DNA from: Hymenoscyphus infarciens
Lineage: Eukaryota > Ascomycota > Leotiomycetes > Helotiales > Helotiaceae
DNA length: 64,000 nt
Reading direction: 5' to 3'
NCBI GenBank assembly: GCA_001414345.1
Contig: LLCB01000390.1
Location: 28,453-92,452 of the forward strand
Below the pieces are notes generated by a model, which searched no databases, was not told where the DNA came from, and saw nothing but the letters and a program-made list of their open reading frames with translations. Made by a program: the position numbers and the translations under genes. Shown piece by piece: positions 13,477 through 24,753 of the stretch (its first letter is position 1; each line of letters starts with the position of its first letter).

Positions 13477-15294
13477 ATGCGTTCATTCATTACAATTACT
13501 TCGCTTATCTCGACTGTTCTTGCAGCAGAACCAGTAAACAAATATTTCTCTTTATTACTCCCTTGAATCCTCGCCATGACAGTCTTAACATTTTTGCAGT
13601 GGCTCGAGGAACCAGATACCGGCTTAGTAAATTACCTTGCTTCGACCAACTACACCGAAGGTTCATTGCCACTCCTTAAGGATATAAGGGCAGCTCCAGA
13701 TTTCGATTGGGCTGCAGAAGCACATTTAGGCGACCAGCAATACGCATTTTACAGAACTGCAGCTGCCGGCGAGTGGAGTTATCGTAACAACCTCGACATC
13801 TGGTCGAAGATCAAGTTCCGAAGTGGGTATTCTCTGAGTTCTTTTTCCCTTTTTCAAGTTGTTTCGGGAGGATTGAGACACCATTTCCTCCCTAGAGATC
13901 TCACTTCCTCCTCACATAACCCCGTTTCTTTCTAGTTTCCTTAAACATACTTGTAGAAAGGGCAATACTTACTCCGAGATCTTCCGTAGCTCGCATGTTG
14001 AACGATGTCTCTAAATTAAACGAGACCCTGCCGTGTGTTGCATAGCACTATTCATGATATGTGCGGAACTAACCACGCAAACAACAGTGTCACCTTCATG
14101 GGATACAATTTCAGTGCTCCTATTTTCATCGCACCTGCTGCCCGTGCCGTTTACGGAAACGAGAGAGCTGAATTGAACTTTGTCGATGCGGCTGCCAGTG
14201 AGAACATTTTGTACACTGTAGGTCAATTCTCCATTACGGACACATTCTGTTTGCGCGAACCTACTTGCTAACAAAAGTCTAGGCTGCACTTTATGCTTCG
14301 AAGACCATCGAAGAGATTGGAGCTCAAAAACACAATGACACCCCCAACGGGCCCCAAGTTACATTCCAGCAGGTTTGTTGTCCCTCTGATAAATTCATCG
14401 AGACCACCTTCTAATCACCCGCCAGATTTATGGAAACACAAACTTGTCCGTAACCTGGGATGCTATCGCACGTGCGGAGGCCCAGAATGCCAAAGCTATT
14501 GTCTTCACAATTGATGCACCTGCTACATCTACTCGCCACCGCGCAGCTCGTTACGACACAACCAACGCGTATGCTTTTCCCCATCTGTAATGCAATATCC
14601 GCAAAACTAATTTATCTTCTTTATCAGCAATGGTGTCACTGGAGCACTCACAGTAAGAACCTTGCATCCCCAGTCCCCCTCGGCTAAATTTTCTAACCAG
14701 AATTCAGTGGGACCTCTACGACCAAATCAGAAACCACACCAAGTTACCAGTTATACCTAAAGGCATCACAACTGTCGAAGATGCACTTCTCGCAATTGAG
14801 AAGGGCGCACCAGCAATCTACATCTCCAACCACGGGGGTAGACAGCTCGACCACAGCCCTTCGCCACTTGAGATCGCTTATGAAATCTACAAAAATGCCC
14901 CAGAGGTCTTCACCAAGATTGATGTGATGGCTGACAGTGGTGTGAGATATGGTACAGATGTGCTTAAGCTCCTCGCTTTGGGCGTAAAGATGGTCGGAAT
15001 GGGACGCCCATTTATGTTTGCCAACTGCTACGGACTTGAGGGTGTTACCAAGCTCATTCAAATTATGAAGACCGAGATTGTCGATGATGGAGCGCAAGCT
15101 GGTATTACCGATTTGAGGAACGTCAGCACCAAGATTGTAAGTAGCCATGGCTCTACTATTTATATACTTGTCCAAGTACTGATAAGAAATAGTTCAATGC
15201 CCGTGCTCTCGACGCTACCGTATATCTAATGGACGAAGAAGAAACCACTGCCAAGAACCAAGTCATCGCCAATGCCAGAAAGCATCAATTTTAG
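13477..15294 (+). CDS. Secreted FMN-dependent alpha-hydroxyacid dehydrogenase
   Basis: Nine exons (13477-13533, 13600-13822, 13957-14032, 14088-14217, 14283-14372, 14426-14568, 14628-14652, 14708-15136, 15193-15294) join in phase to 424 residues. The N-terminus MRSFITITSLISTVLAA is a clear signal peptide, unlike the mitochondrial or cytosolic members of this family. The TIM-barrel flavin domain follows: APIFIAPAARA, VFTIDAPA, the active-site loop ISNHGGRQLDH (catalytic His and substrate-binding Arg) and the phosphate-binding DSGVRYGTDVLKLLALG..MVGMGRPF. The family oxidises lactate, glycolate, mandelate or similar 2-hydroxyacids to 2-oxoacids; members using oxygen release peroxide or CO2. Substrate and electron acceptor cannot be read from the sequence. 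All eight introns are 53-134 nt. A secreted member suggests extracellular hydroxyacid or peroxide chemistry (inference). Confidence 0.88.
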
Positions 15295-16253
15295 AGTCAC
15301 TTCACAGAAATGAACAGCACTGGCGGACCATTGGAAAATCCTAGCACACCTTGTGCGTTCTTTGTATATATTTTAGAGGTACATAGGTACGGTGGGATGA
15401 TTTGGTGAATTCGATTGAACGAGTTTCACGACATGTTCCACTCTGATTTAAAAAAAGCTTGATGCACCTCCATACAAAAGGGGCAATAGAGGGGTGGCTG
15501 GCACGTGACCATCACTGGCGCAGCTTACTGGTGGCTTACTTGGAAAGAGTTAGATAAAATGATGGTGGGTTTGTCAAGGCTCCCAACGTCCTGGAACAAT
15601 GAACCATTTCTCGGAGGAAGCAACAAAGATGAAGCACAGTTAACCCAACGTACTAGTAGGAGAATGGAGAACTTTGGTTTTTCCTTATTCCAATCATTCT
15701 TCACAACATAGCCTGCATATTGGCAAGCGCCCAAAAGAACTAGAACTAACTAGAACTCGGTTTAATGTTTGCTTTGAATGCCCTAAGTTAACTTCATTGC
15801 CCTCAATGATAGACTTTGGTTGTTTCCCAAGACTGAAAATCGATATCTTCGCTAGCCAAACCAGCCAAACCAGCCAAACCATCCTTTAATGTTTCTAGAG
15901 GCACATGACGATGCTATAAATACATTCGCAGAACAGAAGGAAGTTAAGAGCTGTGGTTTTCTCAAATGAATTGTCATTTTACATGGTTCCTGACAGAAAA
16001 TGTAATACCTAGTCGGAGGTGACTTTGAACTGTGCTAATACAAGCCATAACGCCCCCACCAAGTCTGCTTCCATCTAGTTATCATTTCAAGTTGACGAAA
16101 TTGGCAACTGAGTTCCGGAACCAGTAATATTTCGAAGCCAAATCCGTGTTTGCCTCGGCTTGCCCAGATGTGCTGCAGTGTTCTACTGTACCATATATTA
16201 TTTACCCCGTCCCAACATTCCGGATATAAACGCCAACGCCCCTGTTCGAATAG
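15295..16253. other. Convergent intergenic region
   Basis: This is the 3' space between the plus-strand dehydrogenase and the minus-strand 7-TM gene. ORFs here overlap on both strands and lack domains. A short tandem repeat (AGCCAAACC, about three copies) lies at about 15853-15881. Confidence 0.5.
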
Positions 16254-17974
16254 TCATGTAGTGTTGCTTCGTACCTTGCAGTTACCTGCAACCAAATCCT
16301 CGGTGCTCTTATTGGTTGCCATCCCCTGGTTCGCTGAGACACCAATACCACCTCTCTCTTCATCAAAGGTAATTGCACTTTTCGTCGAGCTGCCGAATCG
16401 ACCGTCCCTCGGGGATGATTTCACGTCGTCCAAACTCATTGGACTTCCTGGGGTTTCTGGCCTGGCTGATCTTCCATCCCGTTCGACGACCACACTGTGT
16501 CTGATTTCCACATTTATTCCCCCTTGTCTTTGATATTCAATTCCATCCTCGAGGTTGGTAGGTGTTCCGCAATCAATTACAGTGGTTTTTTTGTTGGGGG
16601 CGTGTATCCATCCTTTCTGGCTTTCAGTTTTGGCCGGCTTTGGAAAGGGGTTGTGTTTGCTTTTGAGGGAGGAGAGTTGGTTTGCAGGTGCTTGAAGGGG
16701 TTTTGAGTGTCGATCGAGAGAGGAGTTGACAGGAGAGTCTTTGGTGGTAACCCAGTGGAGCATCAGAACAGAAAAGAGGACTGTTCAGAGTTAGACCACT
16801 GAAGTCGCAAAGTGAAGAAAGCGGGAATACTCACTGTCGGAGTTGCAGCAGAGGAGGCAGATCCATGCAGCCTCTCCCCTGAGAGTCATGAGGATGGTGA
16901 GATTTATAAGGCTCGAAGTCAAGGTGCCACAGCTTCCAATGAAAGATCTGAATCCAATTCTTCGCAGTCGTGGATTTGGGCTCGTCTTATATGAATATAA
17001 CCCTAAATCGCAAAATTAGACGGAGTCTTGAGTAGGTCTGAATGGCAAAGCGACTGACCTCGGAGAGGAATGATAAACAACAAGGTCAAGAAAGCCTACA
17101 TCGACGTTAGCCGACCTATTTATTTCTGCATTCCAAATCTTCCAAGATACTTACGTTGATAATCGCATCGAGAATGATCAGTGGCATCAAAACCTTGAGT
17201 TCCATTCCAATTATACATGTCCCACTAGGTGTGAAGTATGATATTTTGTAGATGAAGTTGAACACCACAATGATGGCGAATGGAAGAAGCATGCCAAAGC
17301 AGTTAAAACAATAGAGCTTTGACTTTAATCTCGAGGTTGCTACTGAGCGGACGATGAACTGTCACAATTAGCACATATCGCTAGTGTTTTGTGGCTGGAA
17401 TCACCTACCACTTTCTCAACCAGGAAATAATAAACAAGGAGCTGGGTTCAAATAATCAGCAGCCATTCTCTATCTTTCGGTACGATTGCGCAGGCCGCAC
17501 CTTAGCAGACATGTAGCACACGAGACAAATGTAAATTGCTGTAGCGCATATCGAAAGGTTTTTGTTTAGACCAAAGCCCCACGTGAGGATTGTCGTGGTG
17601 AGGATGAAGATTAGAGAGTCGATGTAGATGAGGTGGATGACTTCAATCCAAAGTCAGCTTGGGGTTTGAAAGCATGATTTGACGAATACTGACGCCATCG
17701 CACCAAAGGGATTTCTCTCCAATTCCTATCCTTGAGCAGAATGAGTCTCCTTGCTAATATGAAGTCAGTGGGAAGCTCGGCAATGGACCAAGTAGCTCTA
17801 TCAAAGTGAAAGGATGACTACCAGGACGTAGATTAGAGGATGTGAGATTTGAATATTGAGCTTACCTAGACATACTACCAATACCAGAATTGTCACAGTC
17901 TCGATAATCGCACTCATCACCAAGCCACCCAAAGGAATGGCGGCAGGGATGTGTTGTAAAACTGTAATGGACAT
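16254..17974 (-). CDS. Seven-transmembrane fungal membrane protein (GPCR-like topology)
   Basis: Eight exons on the minus strand (17974-17866, 17753-17694, 17640-17501, 17441-17409, 17358-17155, 17095-17059, 17002-16835, 16780-16254) join in phase to 425 residues. I count seven hydrophobic segments, starting with IPLGGLVMSAIIETVTILVL after a very short N-terminus. Then come IHLIYIDSLIFILTTTIL, ICATAIYICLVCYMSA, MLLPFAIIVVFNFIYKI, a segment ending LFIIPLRGLYSY, FIGSCGTLTSSLINLTILMT and LLCCNSDILFSVLMLHWV. A hydrophilic tail of about 165 residues follows, rich in Ser, Pro and charged residues. The blocks RGLYSY, RRIGFRSFIGSCGTLTSS and HWVTTKD recur in a family of uncharacterised ascomycete membrane proteins that I remember without a name. 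A receptor or sensor role is only suggested by topology. The exon 2/3 junction uses an AAG acceptor. Confidence 0.78.
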
Positions 17975-18436
17975 CGCAGTTCAGTGTCTGCAGACGGCAC
18001 AATCGTACGATTTTTTATGAAAGCGCACGATGTGACGCTGAAATGGGGTTTGCCCATTTGTTTATAAAGATGATTACTTTTCCGCTCTCGTGGAGAGGTT
18101 TGTCCAGAATCCGGTCTGGTCTTGCTTTGACACAGCTCTGCCCACCCGCACACCACTGAATAGAGTTCAATGAAGTCTCGACGGGCTCTGGGTCAGGACC
18201 AGGGCTACGTATCAATTACCTATTAGCGTCTAGGAGGGGGGGTTCCAAAGCTGGGACGCTCCATTTTTTTTAAAACTTTTTGTTGCCGTTATCACAGCCT
18301 TTCTGCGATTCGCTCTGGATTTATTAGCTAGCCTGTCTCAATTGTTTTGTTTTCTTCTTCTATGGTTAGTAGTCTACGAGGCGTACAGTACACACCAGAG
18401 GTCCTGGCTTCTGGATTGTATTGGTACGTACTGTAC

Positions 18437-18485
18437 GGGGGAGGGGGGGGGGGGGGGGGNAAAGAGCCGGGGGGGGGGGGGGGGT
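18437..18485. repeat. G homopolymer tracts flanking an undetermined base
   Basis: Two long G runs are separated by one N (18460) and the short segment AAAGAGCC. The N points to an assembly join or unresolved read, so the true length here is not known. Confidence 0.85.
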
Positions 18486-19010
18486 AGATTACAGCGCCAC
18501 TCGAAAACACTATCTAAAGGTAGTTTGGCTTTGACGTTTTTCAAGTACCAAGCACTCACTCGAGCCACGCACAATTTCTCCCCTCTTTGCAAACGCCCCG
18601 AAGACGATTGGTTCTCTTACGAAAGCCGGGGAGGTTAACTGCCGTCAGCGCAGAACTAAATCATCATCAGCGGTCTAATCTTTTGCTTCAAACAAAAAGA
18701 TACATCACATCCTATCGATGCCGCCTGGCGTGACAGGCATCACTCCGGGTTGTTCCTCCGTGTTTCGACGTGTGTTTCTAGTGCCGGCATGTGCAAACAC
18801 TATTTCAGAAGAAAAAGTTGGAGATCAGTTCATCTTCCAAACTCTCAGATTCAGCCAACCAAGGTGATGAAGGCCCAAGCTAATGGGAGCTCGTTCGATT
18901 CGTTGTATAAAAAGCATGTCTCCCTTGCTTTTCGGCTCGCGGGGGCGGGCCTGTCGATCGACGTCGATCAACCCATTGACGGCTGAATGGCGGCAATTCT
19001 TCATTCATTT

Positions 19011-19109
19011 GGTACTATCCCCCCTCCTATTACATTGTATGCGCCGCGGTCGTTTAGTATGGCAAATGTCTGTGCACCGTACAATGTAATCAGGGGGGGG
19101 AATAGTATC
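19011..19109. repeat. Imperfect inverted repeat, arms of about 29 nt
   Basis: The arm 19011-19039 (GGTACTATCCCCCC...TTACATTGTA) is the reverse complement of 19080-19109 apart from a few differences, with a 40-bp spacer. It could be a tiny decayed MITE or a transcript hairpin. I see no clear target-site duplication. Confidence 0.6.
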
Positions 19110-19214
19110 GTTGAGTCATGAAGAGTGTCCAAACAAGAGATATTGGTGAGACATTCCCCTCTAGAACACAACGCCCAGAAGGCCACATCTCCACACATCC
19201 AAGAGTAAGGGAAT

Positions 19215-19253
19215 TTCACCACAGAAAGCTTCACCACAGAAAGCTTCACCACC
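19215..19253. repeat. 15-bp tandem repeat
   Basis: TTCACCACAGAAAGC occurs twice in perfect tandem (19215-19229 and 19230-19244), followed by a partial third copy. Confidence 0.85.
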
Positions 19254-20626
19254 GGTGGCTTTCTCTTTTTAGCAATCTGTGTTTGCCTCCAATTTCGCAG
19301 CTGTCGTGCGAAGAGTTTCCAAGCTGGGGGGATCTTAGTGATGATATGGAGAGCTGACTGGTGCCGCAGACGAGATGGGCGAACTGAGATATGAACAATT
19401 TGACAAAGAATATTGTAAACATCGACAAATCCATATGAACAGGAAGGGGTTGCAGAGTTCAGGTTTACGGCACTATCTAATGATTCGCGGCATTGTTCAG
19501 ATATGTTCTGGATTGATGTTTACTCCGCTAAATTCGTGTGTACTGTAGATCTCGTTCACTGTCACAGGTAATTGGCTGCGAGATTCCGGTTCTACAATCT
19601 TAGAGAAGTTAGGCGAGTTCAAATGAGGGTTAATTGTGGGTACATCGGATTTTTAAACAATCATAGGGCTATCCTTTTCATCTCAAGTAAAGTGAGATTG
19701 TTTTTGTGTCATGTTGATAAGTCAGCCTGGAAACGTACGATATACGCACGGCCAGGATGTGCAGTTATTATGCCGGCGTGTATCTTTTGCGAAAGTTAAT
19801 CGTTCCCTCGAAACGATTCTTGCGATCAAGCTATCGATTTCTCCCACATCACCCTATTCTCGAATACGATTCGTCAACTTCGAGTCCCAGTTCGCTTTTC
19901 CTCAACATCAAAACATATTCTTTGTCTTCTTCCGCGCAATAAAGGTTCATAAGGATGGTGCTCTTATGACCACAAGGAGCTAATTTTATGATGTGTGTTA
20001 TCATGTTGTGATGGATCTGGTGGGATGACAGTAGCATGCTCTTGTTGGGGAGCTGAGCTAGTTAACTCATAGGCGGCCATTGTCTTCTGCTGGTTACCAA
20101 ATCGCCGGTGATCTTAGAAAATCGGAAGATTCAATTCGACGGGTGCTCTCTTTATAGGCCAATCGCAACCTGGGCGTTTGTTTAGTGCTGTTCTGAATCA
20201 GTAACGGCTGGGCTGAATGGAACATCTTCACATTCCTGACTGAGTCCTAGTCACGAGATTGATTTTCTTTCCCCAAATTCCATCACGTTTTCCGTAAATA
20301 TTTCCCAGGGAAGTTGTCCATGTCCCTTTTCAGTATCCAAGTCTCAAATTTGGCCATACTCTTCGCCTTGTCTTCATTCATCATCGACTCCTCCTATGTC
20401 TCTCCGAACCATCGAGAACCTTTGTGATTCTTTTTATTCGTGAATAATGCTTCTTTGTGGTGAGCGGTCTGAGTAACAATGACTTGTAAGAGAACAATAT
20501 CATTGATCTTCATTCATAACTGCTCCCCAGTGTATTCCCAGCAAGTATATCTCCTCCTATATATCTTTCCAGAAAACTACTAATATTTTCCACACAAAAT
20601 TATACTGAAGAAAAACAAATCACTAG

Positions 20627-20941
20627 ATGGGTTCGACCGACCCTCCCGCTTACTCAACTCTTGGGTCTCCTCCTTCTTATAGCCAGCATCCTCCACAGAA
20701 TCCATGTACTTTGGAATACCAGAAAAACGAACATCGTGACGATGGAGTCAAAGTTTGTGTCACCGTTTTCTGTCAAGTACGAGGGAGGTGGGCTGGGAGA
20801 TTCAAAAAGGTTGACTGTGCAAGAGTGACGAGGTGCGGGCTTTGTGCGGGCCCTATTAAGATCTTGAATGGTTTGGTATGGCTGAGGGAGGGATTTCCGC
20901 TGGTGGAAAGTTTGAATGTAGTTGATACCTCTGAATCATAG
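20627..20941 (+). CDS. Small Pro-rich protein with two PPxY motifs, unknown function
   Basis: A single uninterrupted frame of 104 codons. The N-terminus holds PPAY and PPSY about ten residues apart, a spacing typical of ligands for WW domains such as those of Rsp5/Nedd4-type ubiquitin ligases. The middle has spaced Cys residues (VCVTVFC, DCARVTRCGLC) that might bind metal or form disulfides. There is no signal peptide or membrane segment. The ATG is preceded by AAATCACTAG, and AT-rich promoter-like sequence lies upstream. I do not recognise the family; a short single-exon ORF could also be chance, but the organised motifs and long clean frame favour a gene. Confidence 0.5.
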   Translation: MGSTDPPAYSTLGSPPSYSQHPPQNPCTLEYQKNEHRDDGVKVCVTVFCQVRGRWAGRFKKVDCARVTRCGLCAGPIKILNGLVWLREGFPLVESLNVVDTSES

Positions 20942-21501
20942 ATGCTAAAATAGACGACAAATCTTCACATGAAAAATAATACAAAGCATTTTATAAAAAT
21001 TCTTGTTTTTTTTTTATAAAGAAACGAGCTTGCAGAGGTAGGGACAAGAGCTTGGTAACCAAAGTCGTAGAAATGAGTGGGGAAGGAGGGGGGTTAGTGT
21101 CAAACTGTCAGTTGGTTGTTGTCTGAGTATTAGCGAAGGAGATATCTACAATTACCGACTTGGTACGAAATAACTAGAATAATTGAGATAGGTCAACAAT
21201 TTTCAAAGAACTTTGGGGCTTGAATTCTTCTCAAATCACTTTCCCTAGAACCTTCCGCACATTAGGCGTTTTACACCCAAGACGTTAATTTCCCATAGCT
21301 CTTACGAGCCCTACCTAGACGTTGCATTATCTCCTCATGTTTAGCAATTTCTTCTATACATTTCACAATTTCACGTGTTCGGTTAATTTCTTAAGAATAT
21401 TTTTATAACAACAGATTAAAGGTAAGAGGGCTAGATAGCGCCGTGAAATTTGAGATCAAAATAATTACATCCCGACCTGTGAAGAGAGATAAGGGTGTAA
21501 C
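20942..21501. other. Convergent intergenic region
   Basis: AT-rich 3' sequence between the small PPxY gene and the alpha-kinase gene. I see no ORF or structured element of note. Confidence 0.5.
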
Positions 21502-22227
21502 TCACAACTCCCATGCGCCGCCCCCTAAATCTACGGGCTTGCGCCACTCACTCCTACAAAACGGCGTACACGCATGAGCCCGCATAATCCTGAGAATACC
21601 TTCCGGTCCAGCGTCGTTCTCGCCAAACCCACACTCTTCTGCGCTCATGATAACAGGGTCAGTGAGCGCATAATAAGGATCGACACTATTTCCGTTCACG
21701 TCCTTTTCAAGAATTCCGCCTTGCAGGTCACATAGCAGAAGCTGTCCATCGGAGGAATGGTACGACCAGTGTAAAAAGGCGTGCATAGCATCGTATCGAG
21801 GAGTACCAAGTCGCTCGGGGGCGTGATACACGCCGACGAACCGCTCGAAGCCAGCGATTCCTTCGATATGTGGTTCTATCATCGTAAAGCCATGCCCAGT
21901 ATTTTCCCTATGCACAGCGGCGGAAGCTGTGTTGGGACTTTCAGCAAGATGGAGGTCCCAAAGCTCGAAGCGGTTGAGCAAAACCTGGTAAGGAATTACT
22001 TGTGCGCTGTTAAAGGTATCGATGATTGGCTGAGCTCCATTTAATATGTCCAGCTCTGCTTGAAACTGTCTAGGATCGTTTCTTAAGAAGTTCTTAGCGA
22101 CGCAAGGTGTGTCTTTTCTGGGGCCATTGGTGTAAATACCTAGCCGTGCCTCCTTGAATGTCCCGGTTGAAAATACGCCAGAAATTTTAGCTCTAGTAGA
22201 GAGATTATCTCTTCCGTATTCAAACAT
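21502..22227 (-). CDS. Stand-alone alpha-kinase (MHCK/eEF2K-type) domain protein
   Basis: A single-exon minus-strand frame of 241 codons that is essentially one alpha-kinase domain. Visible motifs are GTFKEARLG (glycine-rich loop), CVAKNF (ATP-anchoring Lys), MIEPHIEG (hinge), LHWSYHSSDGQLLLCDLQGG (catalytic segment with Asp and Gln), LTDPVIMS (TDPxI block) and GPEGILRIMRAHACTPFC (His/Cys zinc site holding the C-terminal lobe). Alpha-kinases are atypical Ser/Thr kinases whose founding members phosphorylate myosin heavy chain or elongation factor 2. Filamentous fungi often carry several short, variable paralogues of unknown substrate, and this looks like one. No regulatory domain is present. 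Retention of all key motifs suggests an intact enzyme. Confidence 0.85.
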   Translation of the reverse strand: MFEYGRDNLSTRAKISGVFSTGTFKEARLGIYTNGPRKDTPCVAKNFLRNDPRQFQAELDILNGAQPIIDTFNSAQVIPYQVLLNRFELWDLHLAESPNTASAAVHRENTGHGFTMIEPHIEGIAGFERFVGVYHAPERLGTPRYDAMHAFLHWSYHSSDGQLLLCDLQGGILEKDVNGNSVDPYYALTDPVIMSAEECGFGENDAGPEGILRIMRAHACTPFCRSEWRKPVDLGGGAWEL

Positions 22228-23480
22228 TTTGTTTAATTACTACTTAGTCTTCGATTGCTGCGAGAGTTTTTAGATATGATTACCTGACACCTTGAACATA
22301 AGGAACAAAGTATATGCAATCATATGATACTGTTTGCGCTTTGAATTTGAATGGAATAGCGAAGGAACGATACTTTAAATTGAAATAACAAACCAACAGA
22401 CCCTTGTTTTTACTTCTTTGTCTTATGACGTTTCTCTGCTAAAATAACAATGCTTTGTTCAAAGACATTGTTAGAACAAAGGATGTAAGACGTCCACTCG
22501 TCCTCAACCCTAAAATGTTAGTTCATCAGGGGGTGTGTCAGAAAACATGACTGCACTCGCTTTGAAGTGAAAAGCAGAGGACATTTTCGTTTCTTGCAAT
22601 TTCAAAGGAAATCATTACTCCAATCGCATCATCTCCTCTCAAAAAACTCAAATGGCTCTTTCCTCATTCTCGCCTTCTTCTTGATCTATCTAATATGCTA
22701 CAAGATAGCAGTATTGTTCCAGAACACCCAAGCTGACGGGTGCAATTTTCTTACTACCAAATTTTTAGATTCCCCTCACTTGAATACGAAATTATTTCCG
22801 TGACGTTCTCTCTGAATAAGTAAACTTGTACACGATACTTAGAGTAAGCAATAGATCCTACCGAGTACTTGTTTCGTAACAAGAATTCCTGGGGACAATA
22901 AACGGAGACAATGTACTCCAGACCCTCATCACACTCCACTAAAACCGCGAGATCATATCCCGATGAGGCAATTATCACTACAGGAGAGCATTTAGAAGAC
23001 CTCGGAAAGCACTGCCGGTTCCCTATTTCCAGGGGATCTCACTGCCACGATGGTAGTAAAATTTCCTGTACCAGGTGATTGAAACAATGTTTATAGGTGA
23101 CCTCGTGAAAACTCCTACCTTCTTAGACTAGAAAACTGACTAAAAAAAGGCAAGAACAGACGAAAAGCAAGTATTAATCACAAAACATCTTACTCAATAA
23201 CATTAAGAAAAAAACATTGTCTTATTACTGAAATGAAACGCGATTCTCACATCTTACTACTATCTTCACTCCACTTCATTTCGCCCTGCCCCGCCTCCCT
23301 TCAATTTTATGATCAACTTCATCCTTCGCTAACTAAACGATGTTGTAGGGTTTGCTGTTTAAGAGTGGAGTTCTTTCGCTCATGAATGTAGGTGGATAAA
23401 GGGTTATCTCTGAAGAATAGCTCTTCTCTGGCTAAGAGTTACCTCCAGACAACCTGCTCACGACCCACAAGCCAAAACTG
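22228..23480. other. Intergenic region, no supported gene
   Basis: About 1.25 kb with only short ORFs (62-78 codons) without domains. Several AT-rich stretches, for example around 23130-23220, look like promoter or terminator sequence. Confidence 0.45.
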
Positions 23481-24213
23481 TCACCTATCACGTCGATTCC
23501 GAAACCCAAAGCGTAGCCATTGGAAATTTCGAAAGCCGCAATCCACGAAGAATCGAGAAGCTAAGGAAGAAAACAAATAAGCGAAAGATCCTTTCCCGTC
23601 GTATCCATATAGCTGACCCAGAAAACATGCAAAAAGGCGGGTGAGAACCAGAAAAGCTGTAAAGCTTTCGCCAGTTAGGCCAGCAAAGATAGAATGCGCC
23701 GCCAAGGTATAAATTGCCAACGAATGTCGAATCCTATGACGGCTGTGGTTAAGAAGTATACTAGTCGGTATTAGCTAGTGGGAAGAGAGGTTCAAATTAA
23801 AAAAGTACTTACGGCCTAGCTTGGGGGGGGGGGATCGGGTGATTCGTGTTCAAGATCGCTCTCAAGAACCTAAGTTAGTAAACAGATCAAAGAGAGAGGT
23901 TCGTGGTTTTGCGATGAGGTAGCTGGCAGGCGGTCTATTATGGTGATGGCACGATGTTGTGGTAAATGGGAAGTACTTCCTTCGGTACTTGGCGCCTTTT
24001 CCTTCAAATATGTTAGTCATTGGTGTGTTCAATTAAAAAAATGATGGCGAAGGAGCCAGCAACAAGGGGGAGCGGAGAAAAATACTAACTTTGGAAGTGG
24101 CCGGGTTGGTTGGCTTTTCTTTCATTGAAGTGTTTGCCTGGTTCTAAGATGCAATTAGAATGTGATACCTACATATATCTAGAATCCTGAGGCGTCGTAG
24201 TAGTAGAAGTCAT
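23481..24213 (-). CDS. Possible small membrane protein gene, structure unresolved
   Basis: Several intron signals line up on the minus strand. A GTTAGT donor with TGACTAAC branch site and AG acceptor lies at about 24090-24000; a TACTAACTTAG acceptor precedes 23869; a GTAAGT donor at 23812 pairs with CCACAG before 23742. The last exon (23742-23481) reads RIRHSLAIYTLAAHSIFAGLTGESF and continues with hydrophobic sequence, suggesting a membrane protein. The first ATG could be 24213 (MTSTTTTPQDSRY). I could not join all exons. In exon 23869-23813 a run of 11 C's breaks the acidic frame ESDLEHESPD; ten C's would keep it open. It may be a real gene with a homopolymer error, a pseudogene, or chance. 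Confidence 0.33.
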
Positions 24214-24753
24214 CTTGAGCGGCGTAGCACAGAACTTTACCGCTAAATGGGTCCAGGAAATAGAGGTTCTTTTTCTCTGAGAGGAGTCTGAAAGTGTTGG
24301 TATGACTTGGTTATAGAAGTGGTGTTCGATGACTACCCAAGAGCGTGGGAGCACCGAGTATTTATGCGCGTAGTTGCTAGCGTGTTAATCGCGTCGGTGG
24401 AAAACAAGGTGCCATTCACTGGTTTAGTGACAGAAAGAGTATGAGCGCCTCGAAGAAGTGTACTAACACAGTATACTTCACTCTCGATGTGTGCTGGTAA
24501 AAGTATCCAAAATTCTAACTTTAGTGCGTACTTATTGTACTACTTACCCAAGTATTACTCTATCTAACAAAAAGAATCTTTATATTGTTTGTATTTGTCA
24601 TCATAATAAGCTCTTTTAACACTTCACTGATTCAAGTAGCTCTTTTGTCTACGGAAAATCAAGACATTCAATATAAAAGCATTTCTAGGAAGATATACTA
24701 TGTCCCGAGTACCATAGGTTCTCATTACTTAGAAAAGTCACCCTTTCTTCAAG
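24214..24753. other. Intergenic region
   Basis: 540 bp between the doubtful gene and the 3' end of the APC4 gene. It is AT-rich with no ORF or repeat of note. Confidence 0.5.

Larger units (their letters stand above)
17975..20626. other. Long intergenic region with repeats and an ambiguous base
   Basis: I see no supported gene in 2.6 kb. It contains G homopolymers around an N at 18460, an imperfect inverted repeat at 19011-19109, a 15-bp tandem repeat at 19215-19253, and AT-rich promoter-like sequence before 20627. ORFs of 60-98 codons overlap one another and change composition along their length. Confidence 0.5.

Noticed and set aside
18328..18638. Gly-rich and Pro-rich ORFs across the G homopolymers
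   Set aside because: They are translations of the homopolymer and contain the ambiguous base.
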